NCBI GenBank assembly: GCA_934591635.1
Contig: CAKTPI010000006.1
Location: 1-64,000 of the forward strand
DNA: 64,000 bases
From: an uncultured Oscillospiraceae bacterium
GTDB taxonomy: Bacteria; Bacillota; Clostridia; Oscillospirales; Oscillospiraceae
Direction: 5' to 3'
Shown here in pieces: positions 24,271-35,000 of this stretch. A program made the translations under genes and the position numbers. The notes under the pieces were generated by a model. The model was not told where the DNA came from. It worked only from the letters and a program-made list of their open reading frames with translations, and did not search any database. Each line of letters begins with the position of its first letter. The first letter of the stretch is position 1.

Positions 24271-24572
24271 TTACAGATTTATTGGAAGCGATTATGATTC
24301 TCTGCTTTGGACTGAGCTGGCCCATCTCTATCCGAAAATCCTGGATTTCCCGCACAGCAAAGGGAAAAAGCTTGTTCTTTGAGTTCTTCATCTGGATCGG
24401 TTACATTTTTGGAATCATTCGTAAGTTTATGCTGTGGGGTGCCGCCACAGGGCAGCTGGATTGGCTGTTTTATCTCAGTTGGGCATTCTACATTCTCAAT
24501 TTGCTGGAAATCACAGTCGATATGGGGCTTTATATCCGCAATTCCCGACTGGATAAAATTGCTGCAAAATAA
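24267..24572 (+). CDS. small PQ-loop/SemiSWEET-like membrane protein
   Basis: A 101-residue protein with three hydrophobic segments (about 5-20, 38-53, 67-84). The WPISIRKSW and KGKSLFFEFFIWIGYIFGII pattern recalls the proline-containing half-SWEET or PQ-loop transporters that work as dimers. Function here is unknown; transport of a C4-dicarboxylate would fit but is a guess. The ATG overlaps the fumarase beta stop, so it is the last gene of the 13-gene operon, which ends at the hairpin 24589-24624. A membrane tether for the soluble complex is another option. Confidence 0.65.
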   Translation: MITDLLEAIMILCFGLSWPISIRKSWISRTAKGKSLFFEFFIWIGYIFGIIRKFMLWGAATGQLDWLFYLSWAFYILNLLEITVDMGLYIRNSRLDKIAAK

Positions 24573-24588
24573 CACAAATTATACAGTC

Positions 24589-24624
24589 AAAATGCGCACG
24601 GTGCAAAAACACCGTGCGCATTTT
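24589..24624. terminator. terminator at the end of the frd-fum operon
   Basis: A perfect 15-base-pair stem, AAAATGCGCACGGTG with its complement, and a 6-base loop. It is placed between convergent genes and works both ways. Confidence 0.9.
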
Positions 24625-24627
24625 CGT

Positions 24628-25485
24628 TCACTTTTTCTTTACAGGGATCCAAATCTCAGAATAATATTTCTCATCCAGCGTTCCCTTTAGATACTTATTG
24701 GGTGCATCATACATTTCCACGCAGTAACCGTCCGAAAACTCGTAATCACGCAATGCCGGAAGCCATTCAGTAAAAATCTTTGCATTTACATTCTGGAGTG
24801 CCTGGGGCAAAGGGCCAACGCAAGGGAAAATTGCCCAATTAAGTGCCGGAATGGTTCGCGTAACAAAGCCTTCAGGAACTCCCCTTCCCGACTGATAATC
24901 GTCCGCAATCAGATACTCGAAAGTATCTCCACCCATTGCTTCATCAATGTTGATGCCATACATGCCGCATACCACATTGCCTTTGCCAGACGTGAAATGC
25001 TCCTGCCAGAACTGAGGGATTGTTTGCTTGGCCCCTTCGTAGGCAAATGTCTTGGCATTGGCTATGACCGTGAATGCAGGTTTTCTTTCCATCCGGTATT
25101 CCATAAGATATCCTCCTTCAAGCGACAGCTTTATTTTCAGCGGCGCAAAGGATTTGAGCATCACTCCATCTTTACGGGCTGCCGTGGGTGTAACACCGTG
25201 GAAGCGGGTAAAGGCTTTTGTAAAGCTATCCGGAGAATCATAGCCATACTTCATAGCTATATCGATGATTTTTTCGTTTCCATTTGCCAAGTCGTTTCCG
25301 GCAAGTGCGAGGCGACGGTTTCGGATATATTCCGTAAGCGTGAAGCCGCAAAGCATGGCAAAGCTCTTTTGGAAATAGAACGTCGAAATATGCACATATC
25401 TGGCAATTTCTGCGGCGGTAAGCTCCTGTGTCAGATTTTCTTCGATATAGCAAATTGCCGCACTGATGGACTCCATCCAGCTCAT
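24628..25485 (-). CDS. AraC-family regulator with GyrI-like effector domain
   Basis: A 285-residue regulator. The AraC double HTH lies at the N-terminus (about 8-105; LTAAEIARYVHISTFYFQKS and IAMKYGYDSPDSFTKAFTRF). The C-terminal half (about 130-283) fits a GyrI-like small-molecule-binding domain (YRMERKPAFTVIANAKTF, a Trp/Glu-rich core, WIPVKK end). Such proteins respond to drugs or other amphipathic ligands. AAGGGGAAG precedes the start. It is convergent with the frd-fum operon and followed by a glucosidase gene on the same strand. Confidence 0.9.
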   Translation of the reverse strand: MSWMESISAAICYIEENLTQELTAAEIARYVHISTFYFQKSFAMLCGFTLTEYIRNRRLALAGNDLANGNEKIIDIAMKYGYDSPDSFTKAFTRFHGVTPTAARKDGVMLKSFAPLKIKLSLEGGYLMEYRMERKPAFTVIANAKTFAYEGAKQTIPQFWQEHFTSGKGNVVCGMYGINIDEAMGGDTFEYLIADDYQSGRGVPEGFVTRTIPALNWAIFPCVGPLPQALQNVNAKIFTEWLPALRDYEFSDGYCVEMYDAPNKYLKGTLDEKYYSEIWIPVKKK

Positions 25486-25561
25486 TTGATCTTCCCCTTT
25501 GCTTTGGCTGATAGATCTATTCTATCATAAGGACGCTTGCTCTGCCCGACAATCCTTGCCC

Positions 25562-27235
25562 TCATTTGTCCAAATTCTGAATTACAATAGCTTCCCATGG
25601 CTGCAAGCAACCGCTTTGCAGGTAGTCAGTCTTCGGAACATTGCTGAGCAGGATTGCCCCACCCTTTGTTTCCGGAAGTGGGTAGGTTTGGCTTTTACCG
25701 GTAAAATTACATACAATCGTCAATCTCTCATTTTGGAGTGTCCGGTAGTAGGCATAAACACCGGGATTATCATCCTCAATCGGTGTAAAAATTCCATAGG
25801 CCATACAGTCGTTCTGATGACGCAGAGAAATCAGCTTTTGATAATAGCAAAAGGCGCTGTTCTCACGCCCAACCTGGTCAGCCGCGTTAATCTCCTGATA
25901 ATTGGGGTTAACTTCCATCCAAGGCGTGCCGGAGGTAAAGCCCGCCTGGAATGCGTTCTCCCACTGCATGGGGGTGCGCGCGTTATCCCGGCTCTTTTGA
26001 CTGAGAATTTCCAGCATTTCCTGCTCTGTATACCGGCCTTCTCCCACCAGTTTTTCCCAGGCATTGATGCTTTCGATATCCCGCAGCTGTTGCTTTGAGT
26101 GGAACGGGAAATTGGTCATTCCCAATTCTTCGCCCTGGAAAATATAGGGGGTTCCCTTCATGAAATGGATGCAGGTTGCCAGCATCTTTGCCGAGCGCTC
26201 CCGGTAAATTCCTTCATCACCCAGGCGACTGACAATGCGGGGCTGATCGTGATTGCACCAATAGAGGGAATTCCAGGCCTTACCCTCCAGCTCCGTCTGC
26301 CAACGGTTCAGTACACGCTTCAAATCCGGCACCTGGATTTTTTGCAGCGTCCACTTAAACGTCTCCCCACCGTCCAGACCCACGTGTTCAAACTGGAACA
26401 CCATGTTCAATTCGCTGCCGTCTGCATTTGCGTATTTCTTTGCCTCATCAATGGTGACAGCAGAGGTCTCCCCCACTGTCATCAACGCTTCATGATCCAG
26501 CACACGCCGATGCATTTCTTTTAAGTACTCGTGCACCTTAGGTCTGTTGGCAACCTCCTGGTGCCAATCGTAAAGCGCCTCAGATTCCGATGGGACTTCC
26601 AGTGGCTCCGGTTTTGCAATCAGGCTGATAACATCCATACGAAAGCCATCCACCTCGCGATTCAGCCAGCGCTGCATCATGGCATATACTTCTTCCCGGA
26701 CTTCCTGACACGCCCAATTTAAATCCGGCTGGTAAGGGCTGAACAGGTGCAGATAATACTGCTTCCGGTTTTCATCATAGGTCCAGGCGCTGCCGCCAAA
26801 CTGGCTTCTCCACCGATTAGGCGGCGCCCCATTGATGCCGTCCCGCCAGATATACCAATCCGCCTTGCCATTATCCCGGCTTTGGCGGCTCTTCAGGAAC
26901 CAGGGATGCCGGTTTGATGTATGGTTCACAACGAGATCAATGATCACATGCATGCCGAGCTTGTGAGCAGCAGCTACAAGCCGGTCAAAATCCGCATCTG
27001 TCCCATACATACTGTCCACGGATTCGTAATCCGAAATATCATAGCCATTGTCAAAGCCGGGACTCGGGTAAAAGGGAGAGAGCCAAAGCACATCCACGCC
27101 CAGTTCTTTCAGGTAAGGAAGCTTTTGGCATATGCCCTTCAAATCCCCCACACCGTCTCCATTGGAATCCATAAAGCTTTTGGGATAAATCTGGTAAACA
27201 ACAGCTCGCTGCCACCAGGGATGCGTTTGCTGCAT
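25562..27235 (-). CDS. oligo-1,6-glucosidase / alpha-glucosidase (GH13)
   Basis: A 557-residue cytoplasmic alpha-glucosidase of glycoside hydrolase family 13. Its (beta/alpha)8 barrel motifs are visible: DLVVNHTS (about 103-110), the nucleophile segment DGFRMDVISL, the acid/base VGETSAV and NHDQPR with the transition-state Asp. The Val after the nucleophile Asp (MDVISL) is typical of oligo-1,6-glucosidases cleaving alpha-1,6 ends of isomalto-oligosaccharides; trehalose-6-phosphate hydrolase is a less likely alternative. There is no signal peptide. A weak purine-rich ribosome site precedes the ATG. No transporter genes lie beside it. Confidence 0.93.
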   Translation of the reverse strand: MQQTHPWWQRAVVYQIYPKSFMDSNGDGVGDLKGICQKLPYLKELGVDVLWLSPFYPSPGFDNGYDISDYESVDSMYGTDADFDRLVAAAHKLGMHVIIDLVVNHTSNRHPWFLKSRQSRDNGKADWYIWRDGINGAPPNRWRSQFGGSAWTYDENRKQYYLHLFSPYQPDLNWACQEVREEVYAMMQRWLNREVDGFRMDVISLIAKPEPLEVPSESEALYDWHQEVANRPKVHEYLKEMHRRVLDHEALMTVGETSAVTIDEAKKYANADGSELNMVFQFEHVGLDGGETFKWTLQKIQVPDLKRVLNRWQTELEGKAWNSLYWCNHDQPRIVSRLGDEGIYRERSAKMLATCIHFMKGTPYIFQGEELGMTNFPFHSKQQLRDIESINAWEKLVGEGRYTEQEMLEILSQKSRDNARTPMQWENAFQAGFTSGTPWMEVNPNYQEINAADQVGRENSAFCYYQKLISLRHQNDCMAYGIFTPIEDDNPGVYAYYRTLQNERLTIVCNFTGKSQTYPLPETKGGAILLSNVPKTDYLQSGCLQPWEAIVIQNLDK

Positions 27236-27423
27236 TGCTTTTTCTCCTCTCCTGATATACTGAAATTGTAATTCACAAACAGAATATTTGCAAAACAGTT
27301 TATAAAAACGTCTCCATCTGGAGTAGCTCCGAATTTGCTGCCCCTAGGCAGAGCTTTCAAGTAGTCTCTGTTGAGGTATATTTCCAGATAGGAAACGTGT
27401 TTCGCAAGGTGGTACGCCGGAAT

Positions 27424-27906
27424 TTATAATTCTCTTTCCATAACAATATACTTGTTTTCTGCGGTAACATGAAAACGGTTCTTGATCCAAAAATGATTAC
27501 TTTGTGGATTTTCTTTGTCTACAGCAAGTCGAATTCTCTGGAACCCTGTTTTTTTCAAACCGGCGCAAACATTCTCTATGATATTTGTACCAATTCCTTT
27601 TCCTTGATATTCTGCATTCATCATGAATAATCCAATAAACGCTGTCTCTTCTGTTGGATAAGACAGTATTAAATCCATAACTGCAACAAGGATTTCATGA
27701 TTGAAAAATCCGATATAATACTTATCTTGAAAGCTTTTATTGGGCGGCAATGCTTCAATATCTTCTTTAATACTTTCCTTTGTAACAAATGGCGGATGAT
27801 ACTGATAAAAAATTTTATTTTTACGGCTTACGCTGTATATCACATCTACATCGTTTTCATCCAATTTACGAACTTGAAAATCAGTAGATAATAAATTTAT
27901 ATCCAT
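27424..27906 (-). CDS. GNAT-family N-acetyltransferase
   Basis: A 160-residue acetyltransferase with the acetyl-CoA loop EYQGKGIGTNIIENV (about 97-111) after the AFIGLFMMNA strand, and a C-terminal RLAVDKENPQSNHFWIKNRF stretch typical of the family. AAGGAGGGG precedes the ATG. Base composition is clearly more A/T-rich than in the neighbours, suggesting horizontal acquisition. Substrate unknown. Confidence 0.85.
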   Translation of the reverse strand: MDINLLSTDFQVRKLDENDVDVIYSVSRKNKIFYQYHPPFVTKESIKEDIEALPPNKSFQDKYYIGFFNHEILVAVMDLILSYPTEETAFIGLFMMNAEYQGKGIGTNIIENVCAGLKKTGFQRIRLAVDKENPQSNHFWIKNRFHVTAENKYIVMEREL

Positions 27907-28018
27907 ATCTACCCCTCCTTCGCAAATTCCGCTTTGTTGAATTGATGCTTAGTATAGCATATGTTAAATACAATGGCAAGAAATTGCTGAAGCGTCTTTA
28001 TGTGCATCCAGGCTGAAG

Positions 28019-28047
28019 AAAGGGCCACCCTAAGGCAGCCCTTTCTC
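28019..28047 (-). terminator. terminator after the secreted gene pair
   Basis: GAAAGGGC-CA-CC and GG-CA-GCCCTTTC form an imperfect stem with a CTAA loop, followed on the reverse strand by a T-rich tail. Confidence 0.65.
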
Positions 28048-28060
28048 TTTTCTCAACGAT

Positions 28061-29065
28061 TTACAGCGCAGGTGGGGTCCATTCGCTGCTGCCGGAGGAA
28101 CCTCCGGAGGCGGCTGGGGTCGTGCGCAGAGTAATGGAGGAAACGAAGCCAAAACCGTCGTCCGTCCGGACAAAAGCCACATCGCCATTGTCCCAGAGAA
28201 CTGTCAGTTTGGAATTTGCCTTCAGATTCTTTCCGTCAGCACCGGACATGAGATAATCGCTATACAGCTTGCAGCCTTGCCCTGCATAGCCCTCCCATTG
28301 CCGGAAGTCCGGTTCTCCCTCCTGCTGAACCCAAGACTGGGGGATATAGGCATACACATCGTCATCCAGGATGGGAAGATACCCTTCAACCTCTTCCATG
28401 ATTCTCTCCTCTGCCAGAATCTGCACCTGTTCACCGGCATTGCAATAACGCCGGACAACCGGGACACCGCTGACCTTGACCGTTGCCTGTCCCAACTGCG
28501 GTTCCAATTGCACATCCGTAAGGAAGCAGATTCTGCCGGAAAAGGCCATCGTGATATCACCGCCATCCTGGCCGCTGGGCTGCCGGGGCGTATAGGCCGA
28601 GGTGCCCGTCTGCTGCTTTTTGACGAAGCCGGTCTCGTCGCCAATCTGGACAAAGTAGCAGTTATTCAGCTCTTCCAGCGCCTCCAGCTTCTCATTGAGC
28701 TTCAGCAGCCGGATTGGCTTTCCCTGGCAGTCAAAGCGGGGATACAGAGCGGCATCACCCTGAGCAAAAATAGTTTTACTTTTCTGCTCTTCACCGGGGA
28801 AACGGAGAAATTGGATATCCACCGAACCGGTTCCCTGCTCTGTTTTTACAATGGCGTGGGTCTCATCCTCATAACCGGTGACCTCAACCATGTCCCCCCG
28901 GGACAGGAAGAAGAGGATCACCGGGATATTATCGCCCCGTACCGTAGCAGGCACCAGCTTGGGTGTTTCTGTCTGAGCGGTGCTGTCCACTGCCATAGCA
29001 GGGACAGCAGCACATGCCAGAATCAAGGATAACACCGCCGCAAAAATCAATGCTGTTTTTCTCAA
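28061..29065 (-). CDS. secreted protein with SH3-like repeats, unknown
   Basis: A 334-residue exported protein. Residues 1-25 form a signal peptide ending in PAMA. The rest is beta-rich with repeated short segments such as VEVTGYEDETHAIVKTEQG, GETGFVKKQQ and VLWDNGDVAFVRTDDGFGFV, like bacterial SH3 domains that bind cell wall or peptides. The C-terminus is Gly/Ser-rich. The start is TTG at 29065, after GAGGAGGT at 9-base spacing; no ATG is better. It starts 14 bases after the giant gene ends, so the two are co-transcribed and probably work together at the cell surface. Confidence 0.72.
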   Translation of the reverse strand: MRKTALIFAAVLSLILACAAVPAMAVDSTAQTETPKLVPATVRGDNIPVILFFLSRGDMVEVTGYEDETHAIVKTEQGTGSVDIQFLRFPGEEQKSKTIFAQGDAALYPRFDCQGKPIRLLKLNEKLEALEELNNCYFVQIGDETGFVKKQQTGTSAYTPRQPSGQDGGDITMAFSGRICFLTDVQLEPQLGQATVKVSGVPVVRRYCNAGEQVQILAEERIMEEVEGYLPILDDDVYAYIPQSWVQQEGEPDFRQWEGYAGQGCKLYSDYLMSGADGKNLKANSKLTVLWDNGDVAFVRTDDGFGFVSSITLRTTPAASGGSSGSSEWTPPAL

Positions 29066-29079
29066 AATGCGTTACCTCC

Positions 29080-32000
29080 TCAACCTGTATACTCGTCATC
29101 GTAGGCATCGCCGTAGACCGCATGAATGATTTCCCACACATATTCGTAAGCTGCATTGCCCAACTGCTTACAATTACGGTTTTGGTAGGCGATATAGCCG
29201 ATGCTCCGCTGGACATTACCGCCATAGAGCGTCACCAACTCTCCATCTGCATCCAGAAGCGTAATATAGGGGCGCATCACCATATCTCTGCTGCACTCCT
29301 CCAGGGAGAAGCCAACCAGGACATTGGTATACTGCATCATGCCGCCCTCGCGGTGGAAGACTGGGTCTGCCACGCCTTTCTTGTAGGCGTAATTGCTGCG
29401 GGCAAAAGATTTGCCAAGCGTCATGCTGCCTGTCATGCTGTCCGCCCAGCAGACCGCTGTGCCGTACTCCTCCAGCGTAAAGCCAGCCAAACCGCTGCCG
29501 GTAAGTGCCGCCTTGTTGCTCTGGGAAAGGGCAGTAATCATACGGATACCCTGATTTCCGGTAACACGAATGGAGCAGCCCGCATATTGCAGCAGATTAT
29601 CCAGTTCCGGGATATACTCCAGGGTAGCCTCATCTTCTGTTCGATGGATACGATAGACCTTCATACCGGTGGGATAGCTGCTGTGGGCATCTGCCCCCCG
29701 GAGGTAAGTAACGACCGTAATATACTTGTCGGAGTCCGACAGGAGCAGGTAGCGGCCGCCGTCATCGATTACGTTTTTCTTCTCACCCTCGATGTTAATT
29801 TCACCGTTGCCATCAAAGTCCGGATTGCCATCCACGTCCAGGTAATTGGAATTGCGCCGGATGGCCGCCGTCACGCCGGTGGGCGCAGGATTCGTCAGGT
29901 GGTAGTTCCCTGCATCAGCACCGGTCAGGGCAAAGTCCTCAAAGGAAATATCCCACTGTCCAATGGCGCTGTGAGCAAAGGAGGCCTTGCCGCCGGTCAG
30001 GGTTACCTCATCTCCATCCACCACGCCGGTAAGCACTGCAGATTCCACCTCAGCATCGGTGGTACCATCGAAGGACTTTTCCTTCACTGTCACAGTGAGG
30101 GTAATGTCCTTGGCAGTGATGTCGGCTGTGACAGGTGCCGGCTGTGCAGTCAGCAAATAATTATCTGCTGCGCTGCCTGCCAGTGCGAAGCCGGTGAAGG
30201 CAACCGTCTTGCCGGTGCCCACATTCTTATCCTCATAAGCTGCAGTGCCGGGCTGAAGTGTCAGGTTACTTCCATCAAAGTTTGCAGAGAGAATGCCGTT
30301 ATCGATAATATCCGCCTGGATGGTGCCATCGTAGACCTTTGCAGACTCCACGGCGGCGCCAATAACGCTCACCTCCCGCCTGGCGATCGTAAAGGATTGC
30401 TCCTCCGCAAGGCCGCTGTAGTCCTTGGTTTTCTCCACAGTAAAGCGCGCCACATAGTCGCCGGCCTGAGTGGGGACAGTGCTGCTATAGGTGCCGCTGC
30501 TGGCCGCACGGTACTCCACAAGAACTGTGCCGAATTTGGCTTCGCCGGTTGGAATGTTGGCCGCGTCACCATAAGTCCAGCCCGTGATGGAAGGTACGAC
30601 CGTCCACTCGTTGACCGCATCCGTGATCGAGAAGCTGGTCACACCGCCCCTGGCATCCCACTGGTAGTTGGCAGAATCCGTCAGAGCCAGCTGCACCTCG
30701 TAAGTGCCAACATTTTTACCGCCCTTATTTACAGTCACCGTGTAGAGATTGCTTGCAGGCACATCCGCAGTCTGGTTGGTTCCATTGTAAACCTTATTTT
30801 CCAGCGCAGGTGTTACAACGGTGGCTTTCTCGATCACAAATTGCGCCGTTGTCTCTCCGGTCAGCTCATAATTGGTGCTGTTGATGGTAACTTGGATGGT
30901 ATAAATTCCAGCCTTGGTAGGAACACTGGCGTTGCCATCATAGGTCAGCAACACATCTGCAGTATCACCACTTATCACACCGTTTAACTTTGCAGATGCC
31001 GGTGTAATGGTTCCGTTGTAGACACCGCCATTGGCAGTGATCGCCACGGTGAGCTTCTTTGCAGCAATGGTGAAGGTTCTTTCCGCAGTCAAGCCGGTAT
31101 AATTCGCCGTATCCTCCACCGTGAAGCGAGCCGTGTAGCTCCCCGCTGCGGTGGGAACATCCGAGGTGAACACACTGCCGTCCGCACTGTACGTCACAAT
31201 GGTAGTGCCAAACCGGGGTACACCGTTGGGTCTGCTCGCAGCACTGCCGTAGATCCAGCCGGTAATGGCAGGGGTAACGGTCCATTCGTTGGCCGCTTTT
31301 GTAATCTGGAAGCTGGTCACACCGCCCTTAACATCCCACCGATAGTTGGCAGAATCCCGCAAGGTAAGAGCGACTTCATAGGTGCCAACGTCCGTACCGC
31401 CCGGGTTCCGGGAGACAACATACAAATTGCTTGCGGGAACGGCTGCCGTCTGTCTGCTGCCGGTATAAACCTTGCTGGCCAAAACAGGGGTTTCCACCAC
31501 CTGCTTTTCGATTACGAAGTCAGCAGTGGTCTCTCCAACCAGGATATAATTTGTGTCGTTAACAGTAACTGCAACGGTGTATGTTCCGGCTTTTGTCGGC
31601 ACATTGGTGCTGCCGTTATAGGTCAGCCCGCTTGCGACCGTATCGCCAGGCAGCACGCCGGTAAACTGAGCATCCGCAGGAATAATAGCACAACCATAAA
31701 TGCCGCCATTGGGTGTGATGGTTACCGTAATTTCCCGTTTCGCAATGGAGAATGGCTGCTCCTCCTGCAGAGCACTGTAATCGCCGGTTCCGGCCACAGT
31801 AAAGCGCGCCACATAGTCGCCGGCCTGGGTGGGAACAGTGCTGCTATAAGTACGGCTATTTGCCGCACGATACTCCACAAGCACTGTACCGAATTTGGCC
31901 TCGCCAGTTGGAATGTTGGCAGCATCACCGTAAGTCCATCCGGTGATGGAGGGGGCCACTGTCCATGCATTGACCGCATCCGTGATTGAGAAGCTGGTCA

Positions 32001-35000
32001 CACCACCCTTGGCATCCCACTGGTAATTGGCGGGATCCGTTAGAGCCAGTTGCACCTCGTAGGCGCCGACCTGCGTTCCACCATCGTTCTTGATGACGGT
32101 GTAGAGAGCGCTTGCGGGCACATCTGCGATCTGATTAGCGCCATTGTAAATCTTATTTTCCAGCGCAGGTGTTGCAACCGTTGCCTTACCAATGGTGATG
32201 GGCCTCAAGGCGATCAGGCCCGCGTAATTCCCGGTGTCCTCCACCTGGAAGCGAACCATATAGTCGCCGGCTGCATAGGGCACATCAGCAGTAAAGGCCG
32301 CGCCGTCAACACTGTACTCCACCGAAACCGCGCCAAACCTGGCTTCCGCCACAGGCTTGTTTGCAGCCTCGCCATAAGTCCAGCCGCTGATGAAGGGCTC
32401 CAGTGTCCATTCATTGGGGGCCTTTGTAATCTGGAAGCCGGCCTTGCCGCCCTTGACATCCCACTGGTAGTTAGCAGGATCGGTCAGAGCAAGCTCTACA
32501 TCATAGGTGCCGACGTTAACACCGCCATCATTCTTGGCAACAGCGTATAGGACACTGGCAGGAACATCTGCAATCTGAACTGCGTCGCTGTAAACCTTGC
32601 CGCTCAGCGCAGGGGTTTCAACCACTGCCTTGGCAATCACAAAGTCTGCGGTAGTCTCCCCGGTCAGAACGTAATCATTGCTGATAACAGTCACCTGGAT
32701 GGTATATGTTCCAGCACTGGTGGGAACAGTCGTGCTGCCGTCATAGGTCAGTTCCATCTTCACCGTGTCACCGGTCAGCAAACCAGCCAACTGAGCGGTA
32801 GCAGGGATAATCGTCCCGCCATAGGTGCCGCCGCCCGGAGCAATCGTGACCGTGAGGGACCGCTTTGCAACAGTGAAAGGTATTTCCTCACTCAAAGCGC
32901 TGTAATTGGCATTCCCTGCCACCGTGAAACGAGCCACATAGTCACCGGGTACAGTGGGAGCAGCAGAATCATAGGTACTGCCGTCCGCGGTGCGGTAATC
33001 TACCGCAACCGTGCCGAACTTTGCCTCCGCGGAGGGCATACCGGCAGGATCGCCGTAAACCCAGCCGATGATGGCGGGGTCTTGTGTCCAAGTATTGACA
33101 GTCTGGGCAATCACCACTTCCAGCTTGGTGGGCTCGATGGTGTTGAACGTGTCATTGCCCTGCACCTTGTACCAAACCTCATAGGTGCCGGCATCGGTGG
33201 CGGTGGGGATATCGGTGGAATAATCGCCGTCCTTGCCTAGGCTGTAGAGCAGTGTACCACCATCCGTGGAGCCGGAGGCAACCAGCGCCTGGGGTTGGCC
33301 GCTGTAGGTCAAATTATCCGAGGGGGTAATCGTGACACTGGGGTCGTTCTTGGTGACACGCAGGGTAAGCAAATCTGCGTCCGTCCAGAACTTGAAGTCC
33401 CGCTCCCCTTCCCTGGTGGCAGTCACTACACATTGCACATTATATGCAGTATCCATCACAAGGCCCGGGTTAATGAAGCTATCCGTGCCGAAGGGTTGGC
33501 CGGAGGTCAGGTTGATATCCCCGGTTATCGTCACCCAGCCTCTGCCGCTGATCCAGATGCTCCAATTTGCCGTTACGGTCCAGCCCTCGACAATGGAGGC
33601 GGTGAGCCTCGCCAGGTTGACGGGAAGCTTGGTCGCGTTCGCGGCGACAGTGGCACTCTCCGGCTCCACGGTGAGATAGGCCGGAGCCGGCATGGCAGTG
33701 GCGGTCCCGTTCATCCAAAGGGCGCCGCTGCCCCTCCAATCATGAGGTTGACTCCACAAGCCGTCACTCCGTTTGAATACGAAATGGTTTGCCTGGGCCA
33801 GCGTCATAGCGTTGACCGAATCATTGGGATCATGCTTTACCAGACTATAGGTGCCGCCCAGGAAATTGGTGCTGTTCCCGCTGCTCAAATCATCAAGATT
33901 CACATACGGATTCACCATGCCGTCGCCCTTAAATATGACAGAGGCATCCTTCGTAATCACGATCGTCGCATTGACATCGGCTATGCCGTTGTTCCACTTC
34001 TCCCCCGCCTGGATGGTTTTGCCGTCCAAATCCAGGGTGAAGCGGCCGGTGCTCAGCACATACTGGCCATCAATGGCCGCGCCGTCCGTCAGGAGCTTGA
34101 TAGTGCAGCCGGTATTCTCCGCCAGCTGTGCCGCATCAAAGGCCTCCGCCAGGGTCATATAGTAGGCGACAGTGGCACCATCGGCGGAAATCAGGCACAC
34201 CGGGAACACGAAGTTGCAGTTGTCACACTCGCCGTTTACCACATTGTCATGGGGGCAAACGCGGCGGCAGTAGATGCAGTAGCCGGTGCAGTCTGACCAG
34301 TCATGGTCCGTGCAGGGAACAATATAGGCGTTTATTGTTTCTCCTGCATAGTTAGACTCATCAAAGGCGGGCATATCCAGGTATTTCAGTTTGGCCATCC
34401 CCTCCCGATCCGAAGCAAAGGCGTGATCCTCTGCCAGCAGGGTGGAAATCAGGACTTCTCCTGCGGGGGTGAAATTGGTATAAACAGACCCAATATATCC
34501 GCCGGACAGGGAGACGTTGGTGTGACCTACCCACAGCATGTCAATGCTGCCGCCCGAGATAAGCGCCCAGTGGTCCCCCACTTTCCACGTGAAGAGGCTA
34601 CCGACATGGCCGCCGGTCATCTTAATCCGGCTGCTGCCCACAGCATTCCAGCTACCGCTCTCAATCTGGATCAGGCTCGGCTTTGTGACAGGGTCATTCT
34701 CCAAGATTCGATAATCCGCCTTGGCGGTGCTTTCCGGGGCGCTGTCCTTCAGGGTCAGGTCGGCGTCCTGCAGGTAGAGAACACTTTGCCAACTATCATC
34801 ACTAATATTTTTGCCGTTCAGATCCAGCGTTGAGGATTTGGTAAGGTAAAGGTTAGCAGGCCCAGAAACCTTAACATCCTTCAACAGCTTGATGGTGAAG
34901 CCATCCTTGGCTTCGGCGGCATTGACGGCATTCACGGCTTCTTCGAAGGTACGGAAATAACCGGTAGTACCGCCCTGGATCACGGCAATGGGCATGGTGT

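Noticed and set aside
27139..27360. Small reverse ORF (73 codons) before the glucosidase
   Set aside because: It overlaps the glucosidase start, has no ribosome site and looks like leader sequence.
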